Source: Mucilaginibacter geliditolerans (GTDB taxonomy: Bacteria > Bacteroidota > Bacteroidia > Sphingobacteriales > Sphingobacteriaceae). From it: a DNA stretch of 64,000 bases. This document shows, in pieces, positions 37,092-43,701 of this stretch. Each line of letters begins with the position of its first letter. The first letter of the stretch is position 1. The stretch spans positions 930,001 to 994,000 of the forward strand of contig NZ_JACHBY010000001.1 in NCBI RefSeq assembly GCF_014200495.1. Reading direction: 5' to 3'. The position numbers and the translations under genes are program-made. The notes below the pieces were generated by a model that ran no database searches, had not been told where the DNA came from, and was given only the letters and a program-made list of their open reading frames with translations.

Positions 37092-37126
37092 AAATCCAAA
37101 ATCGAACGTCCGAAATCCGAAATCAT
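37092..37126. repeat. Single-arm heptad repeat overlapping the marR stop
   Basis: AATCCAA, AATCGAA, CGTCCGA, AATCCGA, AATCATC in exact 7-base steps. The MarR-family gene's stop codon (37123-37125) lies inside the last unit. Wording is nearly the same as the right arm at 18111-18138. Confidence 0.7.
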
Positions 37127-37572
37127 CCCCGCATCTTATCCAGCAGATCGCTTAATTTACCGGCTTCTTCTTCAGTAAGGTTATCTTTCAAAAAATCTTT
37201 TGATTTAAACTCCACATCAATCTTTGCCAATAATTCCAGTCCCTCGTCGCTGATACGGATATCAACTGCTCTGCGGTCTTTTTTATTGGTACAGCGCGAA
37301 ACCAGGCCTTTTTGGAACAGACGGTCAACTATGCGCGATGCGTCTGACATTTTATCAATCATCCGCTCTTTCAGCAAATTTACAGTTGCCGGGCTTGGAT
37401 ACTGCCCCCTCAAAATCCTTAAAATATTAAACTGCTGCTGGGTAATATTATATTTTTCAAACTCCCCACGAATGAGGTTAGCAAGCCAGCCCGATGTATA
37501 AGAAATATTGATAACAGCTTTCTGATAGTTGTCCTCAAATTTGGTGCTTTGTATTTCTTCGTCTATGCGCAT
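37123..37572 (-). CDS. MarR family transcriptional regulator
   Basis: The 149-residue protein has a winged helix-turn-helix of the MarR type (QFNILRILRGQYPSPATVNLLKERM, SDASRIVDRLFQKGLV and the basic wing RCTNKKDRRAVDIRISDEG). MarR dimers usually repress genes for efflux or redox defence. It is 32 bases downstream of the DUF5522 gene on the same strand. No obvious regulated gene is adjacent. Confidence 0.92.
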   Translation of the reverse strand: MRIDEEIQSTKFEDNYQKAVINISYTSGWLANLIRGEFEKYNITQQQFNILRILRGQYPSPATVNLLKERMIDKMSDASRIVDRLFQKGLVSRCTNKKDRRAVDIRISDEGLELLAKIDVEFKSKDFLKDNLTEEEAGKLSDLLDKMRG

Positions 37573-37604
37573 AACCAGTATAATGCCTGTTAATACAAAT
37601 ATCT

Positions 37605-37766
37605 TTATTTATTTTCAATTTGTTCGTCATCTTCGGCTTTTCCGTAGTTCCAGGGGCAATGCAGGCATTTATTTTTACAGCAATAGCCTCTTTTTAAATG
37701 ATAAGCCTCTGTAAAAACAAAATTGCCATCCTCGTTAATGTAATAGTCGATATTCTCCTGCAGCAT
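37605..37766 (-). CDS. DUF5522 family 53-residue cysteine-rich protein
   Basis: This short gene runs from ATG 37766 to TAA at 37605-37607. The 53-residue product contains YINEDGNFVFTEAYHLKRG, then CCKNKCLHCPW with four cysteines in a Cx3CxxC-like spacing, the DUF5522 hallmark (vFT-xYHLkRGyCC-xxCrHCP). The cysteines could bind a metal; function is unknown. Its start lies one base after the stop of the MBL exonuclease gene, so it is translated with it. It was too short for ordinary frame cut-offs. Confidence 0.85.
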   Translation of the reverse strand: MLQENIDYYINEDGNFVFTEAYHLKRGYCCKNKCLHCPWNYGKAEDDEQIENK

Positions 37767-37767
37767 C

Positions 37768-38709
37768 TCAGTTGAGTATTTTTACAAATATATCATCGCC
37801 AAAATATTTCTTCAAATGTGTGCCATTACCATGGAGTGTCCATATCTGCGTGGGCTTTGTATGCTCAACGGCCTGTAAAATATCGTTCCAGTCCACATGG
37901 TCTGATATAAACAGGGTATCATTTTTATTCACCTGCAAATTCTTCCATCCCGATGCAAATAAGCGCTTCACTCCTTTTGCATTTATATAACTATCGAACG
38001 TAAAAGGCGGTACAATGTATACATATTCTTCCTGGTTTTTCATCAACCTGCGGCTATACATTTGATATACGCCCGGCGAATAGCCGTGTTTTTCATAAAT
38101 AGCATTAATAGGCATAATGCGATGATGCACCAATATCTTTTTTTGCGGTGCATGCTCGTTTATCATCTGTATCAGGCGCTGACTTTTCCCCAAACCATAC
38201 GCACCCAACAAAATATTGATCTTAATATCATTCAGCTTCTGTATCTCTGCAACCGGGTCGGGGTGTAATACCTCCGGATCGGCAAAAGTACTTTCGGTTA
38301 TCAGTACATCGGTTTTTACCCACTCAATAGGTTCACAGGTCGCGTCCGGCTGCAATTTATAATCTCCGGTATACAAGTACCGCACGCCATCATACTCCAT
38401 CAACACCTGCGCCGAACCCAGCATATGCCCTGCCGATATAAAGGTTATCTGTACATCGCCAACAATAAATGAATTATTATAGGCAGCTATGTTAAACACC
38501 TTAGCCGCATTTTTACCATACCGTAACTGCATAAAAGCCGCAGTAGCCGCAGTACAATAAACATTTGTATTACCACTGATGGCATGATCAGCATGGGCAT
38601 GCGATATTACGGCCGTTTGCACAGGCTCTTTAGGGTCGAGATAAAAGTCGCCGTATTTGCAGTACAGGCCGTGTGTATTAAAGGAAAGAAAATCGTCTTT
38701 GATCGTCAT
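37768..38709 (-). CDS. MBL-fold exonuclease-like protein (CPSF/beta-CASP related)
   Basis: The 313-residue protein has the metallo-beta-lactamase metal motif HAHADHA (about residue 40), AGHMLGSAQVLM, YTGDYK and SDHVDWND, the pattern of mRNA-3'-processing-factor and 'ligase-associated DNA exonuclease' proteins. It is likely a metal-dependent nuclease acting on DNA or RNA 3' ends. The frame is open to 38787, but the extra 26 residues are read from a dispersed G/C-rich repeat; the ATG at 38709 (MTIKDDFLSFN) is the start. A DNA ligase gene is not adjacent here. Confidence 0.85.
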   Translation of the reverse strand: MTIKDDFLSFNTHGLYCKYGDFYLDPKEPVQTAVISHAHADHAISGNTNVYCTAATAAFMQLRYGKNAAKVFNIAAYNNSFIVGDVQITFISAGHMLGSAQVLMEYDGVRYLYTGDYKLQPDATCEPIEWVKTDVLITESTFADPEVLHPDPVAEIQKLNDIKINILLGAYGLGKSQRLIQMINEHAPQKKILVHHRIMPINAIYEKHGYSPGVYQMYSRRLMKNQEEYVYIVPPFTFDSYINAKGVKRLFASGWKNLQVNKNDTLFISDHVDWNDILQAVEHTKPTQIWTLHGNGTHLKKYFGDDIFVKILN

Positions 38710-38728
38710 GAAAATATATCTCGTATAA

Positions 38729-38830
38729 TTCCCTCCCAAGGGAGGGGTGCGGCTGGATCGTGTGGTGGCAGGGAGGGGTTTGTACAACTTGATCGATTAA
38801 CCCCTCCCTGCCCCTCCCAAGGGAGGGAAT
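38729..38830. repeat. G/C-rich inverted repeat element between coaE and the MBL gene
   Basis: ATTCCCTCCCAAGGGAGGGG at the left (38729-38748) and CCCCTCCCAAGGGAGGGAAT at the right (38811-38830) are mirror copies. Inside, GGCAGGGAGGGGTT (38767-38780) pairs perfectly with AACCCCTCCCTGCC (38799-38812). The poly-C/poly-G wording stands out from the AT-rich surroundings and resembles a dispersed element I recall from other Sphingobacteriaceae. Confidence 0.8.
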
Positions 38831-38869
38831 CGCACCAGCCAATGCATCTAAATCTGTATTATTAACCGA

Positions 38870-38912
38870 ATAACACCAATGAACTATTGAACCAATGAGC
38901 CAATGAACAATT
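38870..38912. repeat. Octad repeat overlapping the end of coaE
   Basis: CCAATGAA, CTATTGAA, CCAATGAG, CCAATGAA and CAATTCAT in 8-base steps run across the last ten codons of coaE, so its C-terminal residues are encoded by the repeat. It is an octad relative of the heptad arrays. Confidence 0.6.
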
Positions 38913-39480
38913 CATGCAAAGCCAAAACCTGCGGTATCACCAGCTCGCTGTTATCATTCTTTATAGCGTAATCAGCCAATTCAAGCTTCTTCTCTTCAGT
39001 GAATTGCTTAGCATCCCTGCTCCTGACTTCAGCTTCACTTAATCCATCACGTTGCATTACCCGCTGTATACGCATCTCTAATGGAGCAGTAACCATTATT
39101 GTTTTATCGCACATTTTATAGGAATCACTTTCAAATAACAGTGCCGCCTCCTTTAAAACATAGGGCACATTTTTAAACTTTGGCACCCAATTATCAAATG
39201 CCCTGAAAACTGCAGGATGTACTATCGCATTCAGCTTTGCCAGTTCTGTTTCGCTTTTAAATACAATATTTGATATGCGCTTGCGGTTTAATGAGCCATC
39301 CTCAAAATATGATTCCTGTCCGAAGGTTTGTTTAATGGCACCGATGAGTATTTCATCATTAACCATAACCTTTTTAGCTTCATCATCAGCATAAAAAACA
39401 GGTATGCCCAATACTTCAAATATTTTGCTTATCGTGGTTTTACCACTACCAATATTGCCGGTTATACCTATTTTAAGCAT
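38884..39480 (-). CDS. coaE: Dephospho-CoA kinase
   Basis: The 198-residue kinase has Walker A GNIGSGKTTISK at residue 8-19, the FYADDEAKKVM substrate loop and the AALLFESDSYKMCDKTI motif. It phosphorylates dephospho-CoA, the last step of coenzyme A synthesis. Its start overlaps the YbbR gene's stop by one base, placing it at the end of the nusB-DUF1573-yajC-ybbR-coaE run. The final residues (GSLVQ) come from an octad repeat. Confidence 0.96.
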   Translation of the reverse strand: MLKIGITGNIGSGKTTISKIFEVLGIPVFYADDEAKKVMVNDEILIGAIKQTFGQESYFEDGSLNRKRISNIVFKSETELAKLNAIVHPAVFRAFDNWVPKFKNVPYVLKEAALLFESDSYKMCDKTIMVTAPLEMRIQRVMQRDGLSEAEVRSRDAKQFTEEKKLELADYAIKNDNSELVIPQVLALHELFIGSLVQ

Positions 39481-40424
39481 TATTTTCTGATGATGAAATC
39501 AATATTTGGTGGATCGATGCGCACTATTTTACAAAATGGCGGATACCTGATCAGCTTTACGGGCAAAATAGTGTAGCCCTGTAATCTCCATAGGTTAAGG
39601 TCTGATTCTGCTTCAAAAAAGTCCTCATTTATTTCCGCGTACTTTTTTAACGATGTCACGAAGGTAACCTTAACTTTCTGCGGAAATATCTTTACGTTGT
39701 AATAATCAAAGTTATTGATGATCTTGACAGGTATTTGCAGGGTTTTCTCTGTAAATTCATCAACAGGCACCACTACATCAACCGCTTTAGGGTACATACT
39801 CATGTTCCCCTCGCTAACAGCCTGCATGTTTAATTTGGTTCTGATGGTTTCGTTTACATCTTCAGCTATTAATGAATCAGTATCCCATTGCGTTATTTTG
39901 CTGATGCGGTTAGCCGGCCCCGTTAGGGTAACATAAGCTGGTTTTACTATAGGATTGTTTGATTGCGCAAACTGCTGCTGATATTTTAAAGCCGCCACCA
40001 AATGTACAGGCACTCTTTTTACCATACGGTACGAAAAATCAAAATACAGTGTATCGGGGTTAATGGCTATAATTTCATGATTGGCATCCTTATCATTTAT
40101 TTGCTTTAGCTGTGAACTAAGCACTACAAAATTCCCATTATCCAACGACCGCAGATCTGCTGCTATTGGTGTGTTTTCATCATTCATTTTTGAAAACAGC
40201 ATCTGCCAGCCGGTACCCTTTACGGTAACCTCTACCGTATCCGACTGCAATGAATGGAATGCTCTTTTTTGAGGCGAGTTTTTATAGGTTAATACACGCT
40301 TTACGTGATAATCATAAGGTTTTGACAGCGTTGTAAACAACCACGCGAGTGACGCCAATACCAGGCATGTAAAAAATGCTGATAATCGCCTGCGTTCCCC
40401 TGCGGATAGTTTTACTATAGCCAT
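39480..40424 (-). CDS. YbbR/CdaR-like domain protein
   Basis: The 314-residue protein has one N-terminal membrane helix (FFTCLVLASLAWLFTTLSKP) and then extracytoplasmic beta-rich repeats of the YbbR kind (VHLVAALKYQQQFAQ, PAYVTLTGPANRISKI, IQTPVKII-like LQIPVKIINNFDYYNVKIFP). In Firmicutes such proteins regulate the diadenylate cyclase CdaA; here no cyclase is adjacent, and the role is unknown. Location between yajC and coaE is the common order in Bacteroidota. Confidence 0.85.
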   Translation of the reverse strand: MAIVKLSAGERRRLSAFFTCLVLASLAWLFTTLSKPYDYHVKRVLTYKNSPQKRAFHSLQSDTVEVTVKGTGWQMLFSKMNDENTPIAADLRSLDNGNFVVLSSQLKQINDKDANHEIIAINPDTLYFDFSYRMVKRVPVHLVAALKYQQQFAQSNNPIVKPAYVTLTGPANRISKITQWDTDSLIAEDVNETIRTKLNMQAVSEGNMSMYPKAVDVVVPVDEFTEKTLQIPVKIINNFDYYNVKIFPQKVKVTFVTSLKKYAEINEDFFEAESDLNLWRLQGYTILPVKLIRYPPFCKIVRIDPPNIDFIIRK

Positions 40425-40430
40425 TTTTGA

Positions 40431-40557
40431 AGTTAAAAGTTAAAAACCGCATAAGCTAAAAGCAAAAAGCTGAAAGATAAAAGCTCAGGAATTATACCCG
40501 CACCTTTCGCCTTCAGCTTTTTCATTGCTTTCTGCTTTAAGCCTTTCGCTTTACGCT
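40431..40557. repeat. Eight-unit heptad inverted arms between ybbR and yajC
   Basis: Left arm of eight 7-mers from 40431 to 40486 (AGTTAAA, AGTTAAA, AACCGCA, TAAGCTA, AAAGCAA, AAAGCTG, AAAGATA, AAAGCTC). Right arm of eight 7-mers from 40502 to 40557 (including TTCTGCT, TTAAGCC, TTTCGCT, TTACGCT). The arms are complementary. The yajC stop and its last two codons fall inside the right arm. This is the clearest of the arrays. Confidence 0.85.
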
Positions 40558-40880
40558 TTCGGCGGTGTATTCAATGCTTTTGATGCATCTAACGATACCG
40601 ATGATTTTTCATAACGGGTTTTGTGACCGCTTTCGTGTTCAACCAAAAAAGTTGTATCGCCAACTTCTGCAATTCTTCCGTGTGCACCAGATGTTAAAAC
40701 AACCTTATCGCCTTTTTTAAGCTCATTAACATAGTTTTTCTGATCTTTTTGTTTCTTAACCTGCGGGCGGATCATAAAAAAGTAAAATACAACAACGATA
40801 AGTACCAGGGGTACAAAATTACCGTACGTTCCAAATATACTGCTTGCGCCTGCCGCTTGTAATAAAATAGTTGCTATCAT
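40551..40880 (-). CDS. yajC: Preprotein translocase subunit YajC
   Basis: The 109-residue protein has one membrane helix (FVPLVLIVVVFYFFMIRPQ) followed by the conserved KKQKDQKNYVNELKKGDKVVLTSG and GRIAEVGDTTFLVEH. YajC associates with SecDF in the Sec translocon. Its C-terminus, KALNTPPKA, is partly encoded by the heptad array. It lies 13 bases after the DUF1573 gene. Confidence 0.93.
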   Translation of the reverse strand: MIATILLQAAGASSIFGTYGNFVPLVLIVVVFYFFMIRPQVKKQKDQKNYVNELKKGDKVVLTSGAHGRIAEVGDTTFLVEHESGHKTRYEKSSVSLDASKALNTPPKA

Positions 40881-40893
40881 GTTTTAAATTAAT

Positions 40894-41334
40894 TTATTTT
40901 TTGTTTAGTACTTCGCCAACCAGGTGCACTGCATTTTGCGGTGGATTGGTATTGGCGGTGATTGTTATCAACTTATCCTGCAAACCGCTTTTTCCTGCAC
41001 TGTTAAAAGTAACGTTTATTTGCCCGGTTTCCCCTGGTTTTATAGGGGCGCTTGGCCATTCAGGTTTAGTACAGCCACAGCTTGCAACAGCATTCGAAAT
41101 AATCAACGGTGATTTACCAGTGTTGGTAAAGTTAAATTTGTAGTTTACCTTATCGCCCTGGGTTATCTTGCCAAAATCATGCATACTGTATTCAAATTTC
41201 ATTACAGGCGCATTAGTAGCAACCACAGCACCTTTGCTTGAAGATGAATCGGTTGTACTAGCTGTTTTTGCTGATTGATTACATGCTGATAATAGCAAAC
41301 CTGCTGCTATTAGGCTTAAAAAAAGTTTTTTCAT
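40894..41334 (-). CDS. DUF1573 domain lipoprotein
   Basis: The 146-residue protein has a lipoprotein signal (lipobox LSAC, Cys18) and an Ig-like DUF1573 domain with the hallmark FEYSMHDFGKITQGDKV and NAVASCGCTKPEWP. The paired cysteines SCGC are typical. Role unknown; widespread in Bacteroidota. Three bases separate it from nusB and 13 from yajC, so it is part of the same transcript. Confidence 0.9.
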   Translation of the reverse strand: MKKLFLSLIAAGLLLSACNQSAKTASTTDSSSSKGAVVATNAPVMKFEYSMHDFGKITQGDKVNYKFNFTNTGKSPLIISNAVASCGCTKPEWPSAPIKPGETGQINVTFNSAGKSGLQDKLITITANTNPPQNAVHLVGEVLNKK

Positions 41335-41337
41335 AGT

Positions 41338-42285
41338 TTATTCTATCAAACCTCTTCCTATTTTCTTTATTTTATTCTGAGCTTTAAGCTCTATCAAAAT
41401 TTTGTCCAAGATACCGTTTAAAAATGAATTACTTTTAGGTGTACTGAACTCCTTTGATATTTCCAGGTACTCATTAATTGTAACCTTAACAGGCACCGAA
41501 GTAAAGTTAATAAACTCGGTAATAGCCATTTTCATTAACAGCGTATCCATCATGGCTATACGTTCAGGCTCCCAGTTTTGAGTTTTAGCACTTATCATTT
41601 CCTGGTATTCCTTTTCGTGGCGTATGTTTTGCGTAAATAAGTTTACAATAAACTCCCTGTCCTCTTCCCAATTACCGGTAACTTCAGCAAGTTTGTTTTT
41701 CTCGTGCTCATCAAAGGCAAAGTTTTTAAATGTTTTTGCTATTAAGGCCTGCAATACATCCTTATCCACCGCCCAAACAATAAATTTATCCTCAAAAACC
41801 TGTTCGGCTAATGACGATTTCAAAATTACTTTTTTAAATATGAACTTGATAATATCCTTATCGGTTTGAATAGTATCGCCTGTCTTTTGAAGATATTCGG
41901 CGTATTCCGGAGAATTTTTCAGAATGTTAAACAATGTTTTTGTAAGCTCCGGTTCAAAGCTCCATTCAACTTTATACCGCTTTAGGGCCGTTAAATATTC
42001 TTTATTTTCTTTTAATGAAACTACAAACCTGTTACCTAATATTTTCAGATCGGGGTTCAGGTCTTCCTTGGTAGGCAAATGTTTGTTTGAACGCTCCGTT
42101 GCATCCGTTTGGGCGTAATCCACCACCTCTGAAATTAATGATAACATCCAGATATACATTTCATATACCTTATCAATGCTTTGCAACAGGTTTTTTTCAT
42201 GTACCTTGATGTCGCCGCCATTAGTTTGATGATACGCGTACAACGCCTGTAATACTTTTACTCTTAAGTGCCTTCTGTTTAACAT
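41338..42285 (-). CDS. nusB: Transcription antitermination factor NusB (long form)
   Basis: The 315-residue protein begins with MLNRRHLRVKVLQALYAYHQ and ends with the NusB core (MDTLLMKMAITEFI, VPVKVTINEYLEISKEFSTPKSNSFLNGILDKI). NusB binds the boxA RNA in ribosomal RNA leaders. It is more than twice the length of E. coli NusB because of an N-terminal helical part; that long form is usual for Bacteroidota. First gene of the run to coaE. Confidence 0.93.
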   Translation of the reverse strand: MLNRRHLRVKVLQALYAYHQTNGGDIKVHEKNLLQSIDKVYEMYIWMLSLISEVVDYAQTDATERSNKHLPTKEDLNPDLKILGNRFVVSLKENKEYLTALKRYKVEWSFEPELTKTLFNILKNSPEYAEYLQKTGDTIQTDKDIIKFIFKKVILKSSLAEQVFEDKFIVWAVDKDVLQALIAKTFKNFAFDEHEKNKLAEVTGNWEEDREFIVNLFTQNIRHEKEYQEMISAKTQNWEPERIAMMDTLLMKMAITEFINFTSVPVKVTINEYLEISKEFSTPKSNSFLNGILDKILIELKAQNKIKKIGRGLIE

Positions 42286-42344
42286 GTGTAAGAACGATTT
42301 TAGCCCGCCTTTTGGTGGGTTATTTTAACTATTTAATTATTTAT

Positions 42345-43430
42345 TTAGAATGATGATTTTACTTTTTTAATATCTGCTATACGTTTTTCAGCAATTTTAT
42401 TTGCTGCCTCAATTGTTGAAATGTTTTCAGTCTTTGAAAGTTTTAAAATATTACGCGTTGCATCATAAATATTTTCTGTTAACTGCAAGGTGCGCTTTTT
42501 GCTAAAGCCCATCAGTTCAGAGTAACAGTTTATTAACCCGCCTGCATTAATTACGTAATCGGGAGCAAACAAGATGCCTTTATCCAACAACATTTGCCCG
42601 TGTATATGTTCGTCCTCCAGTTGATTGTTAGCTGAGCCTGCAATAATGCCGCATTTAAGCTTGTTTATGGTTTGCGTATTAACCGTTGCGCCTAATCCGC
42701 AGGGCGCATAAATATCGGCACTAATATCAAAAATATTATTGTTTGATATAGCCTGCGCACCATACTTTTTGGCCACCTGGCCTAAACGCTCTTCATTAAT
42801 ATCGCTCGCATAAACCATGGCATTTTCATCGCGCAGCAACCTTACCAGATTTTCGCCAACGTGCCCTATGCCCTGCACAATTACCGATTTCCCGGTTAAA
42901 TTATCACTGCCATATAATTCCTTTACAGCAGCCTTAATACCCATAAACACCCCTCGCGCCGCTACAGGTGCCGGGTCGCCACTACCGCCTATACTTTCAG
43001 GCAAACCGGTAACATGCTGCGTTTCCATCCTGATGTATTCCATATCCTTCGGATTGGTACCTACATCTTCGGCCGTAATAAACTCGCCATTAAAGTTTTT
43101 TATGAAACGACCGAACTTGCGTAATAGTGCCTCTGTTTTATCCTTGCGTGAATCACCAATGATAACCGCCTTACCCCCACCCAGGTTTAAACCTGCTATG
43201 GCCGCCTTATAGGTCATGCTTTTTGATAGCCTTAACACATCATCCAAAGCATCGGCTTCGTTTTTGTAGGCCCACATGCGTGTACCTCCCAAAGCCGGGC
43301 CCAATGTAGTATCGTGTATAGCTATGATGGCTTTAAGACCCGTGTCCGGGTCGCTGCAGAACACAATTTTCTTATGCCCGAACGCCTCAAGCTGGCTAAA
43401 TATAGAATCGTTTGTTGTCTGGTTCGGCAT
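42345..43430 (-). CDS. Leucine dehydrogenase (Glu/Leu/Phe/Val dehydrogenase family)
   Basis: The 361-residue enzyme has the catalytic lysine segment SMTYKAAIAGLNLGGGKAVI (about residue 75), the PAPVAARGVFMGI turn and an NAD-binding Rossmann motif VIVQGIGHVGENL. It deaminates branched-chain amino acids to 2-oxo acids with NAD+. An alternative TTG start at 43442 exists, but the ATG at 43430 is more likely. It has its own perfect promoter. Confidence 0.88.
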   Translation of the reverse strand: MPNQTTNDSIFSQLEAFGHKKIVFCSDPDTGLKAIIAIHDTTLGPALGGTRMWAYKNEADALDDVLRLSKSMTYKAAIAGLNLGGGKAVIIGDSRKDKTEALLRKFGRFIKNFNGEFITAEDVGTNPKDMEYIRMETQHVTGLPESIGGSGDPAPVAARGVFMGIKAAVKELYGSDNLTGKSVIVQGIGHVGENLVRLLRDENAMVYASDINEERLGQVAKKYGAQAISNNNIFDISADIYAPCGLGATVNTQTINKLKCGIIAGSANNQLEDEHIHGQMLLDKGILFAPDYVINAGGLINCYSELMGFSKKRTLQLTENIYDATRNILKLSKTENISTIEAANKIAEKRIADIKKVKSSF

Positions 43431-43467
43431 TATGGCTGACAAAATAAAATTGTTTCGAGGCTTTCGA

Positions 43468-43498
43468 CAAAAGTATGGGTTTTTTTCGTTGCGGCAAA
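43468..43498 (-). promoter_or_regulatory. Perfect Bacteroidota promoter of the leucine dehydrogenase gene
   Basis: On the minus strand TTTG (43495-43498), a 19-base spacer and TACTTTTG (43468-43475) match TTTG-N17-19-TAnnTTTG exactly, 38 bases before the start codon. Confidence 0.8.
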
Positions 43499-43508
43499 AT
43501 GATTATGA

Positions 43509-43695
43509 GTCCGAAAGTCGGGAAAGTCCGGAAGACCGGAAGTTAAATGCAAAGAATATCTGTCACAGGCTTTCAATTTTTACTTAATTTCAAAGCCTTT
43601 TACAAACTTTCGGACTTCGCAACTTCCGGTATTTCCTACTTATTACCTATTTTTGAGCTTTCGGACTTTCGGTCTTACCGGACTTTCGGACTTCC
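43509..43695. repeat. Heptad arms in the divergent region before the ABC exporter gene
   Basis: Left arm AGTCCGA, AAGTCGG, GAAAGTC, CGGAAGA, CCGGAAG (43509-43543). Right arm is a longer T/C-rich run from about 43600 to 43695 with repeated CTTTCGG and ACTTCCG units. The two arms are complementary in wording. The right arm ends only seven bases before the ABC exporter start codon, so its transcript leader would be built from the array. Confidence 0.75.
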
Positions 43696-43701
43696 ATAAA
43701 T

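Noticed and set aside
38710..38787. N-terminal extension of the MBL exonuclease
   Set aside because: It is translated from the G/C-rich inverted repeat; the ATG at 38709 fits the family start.
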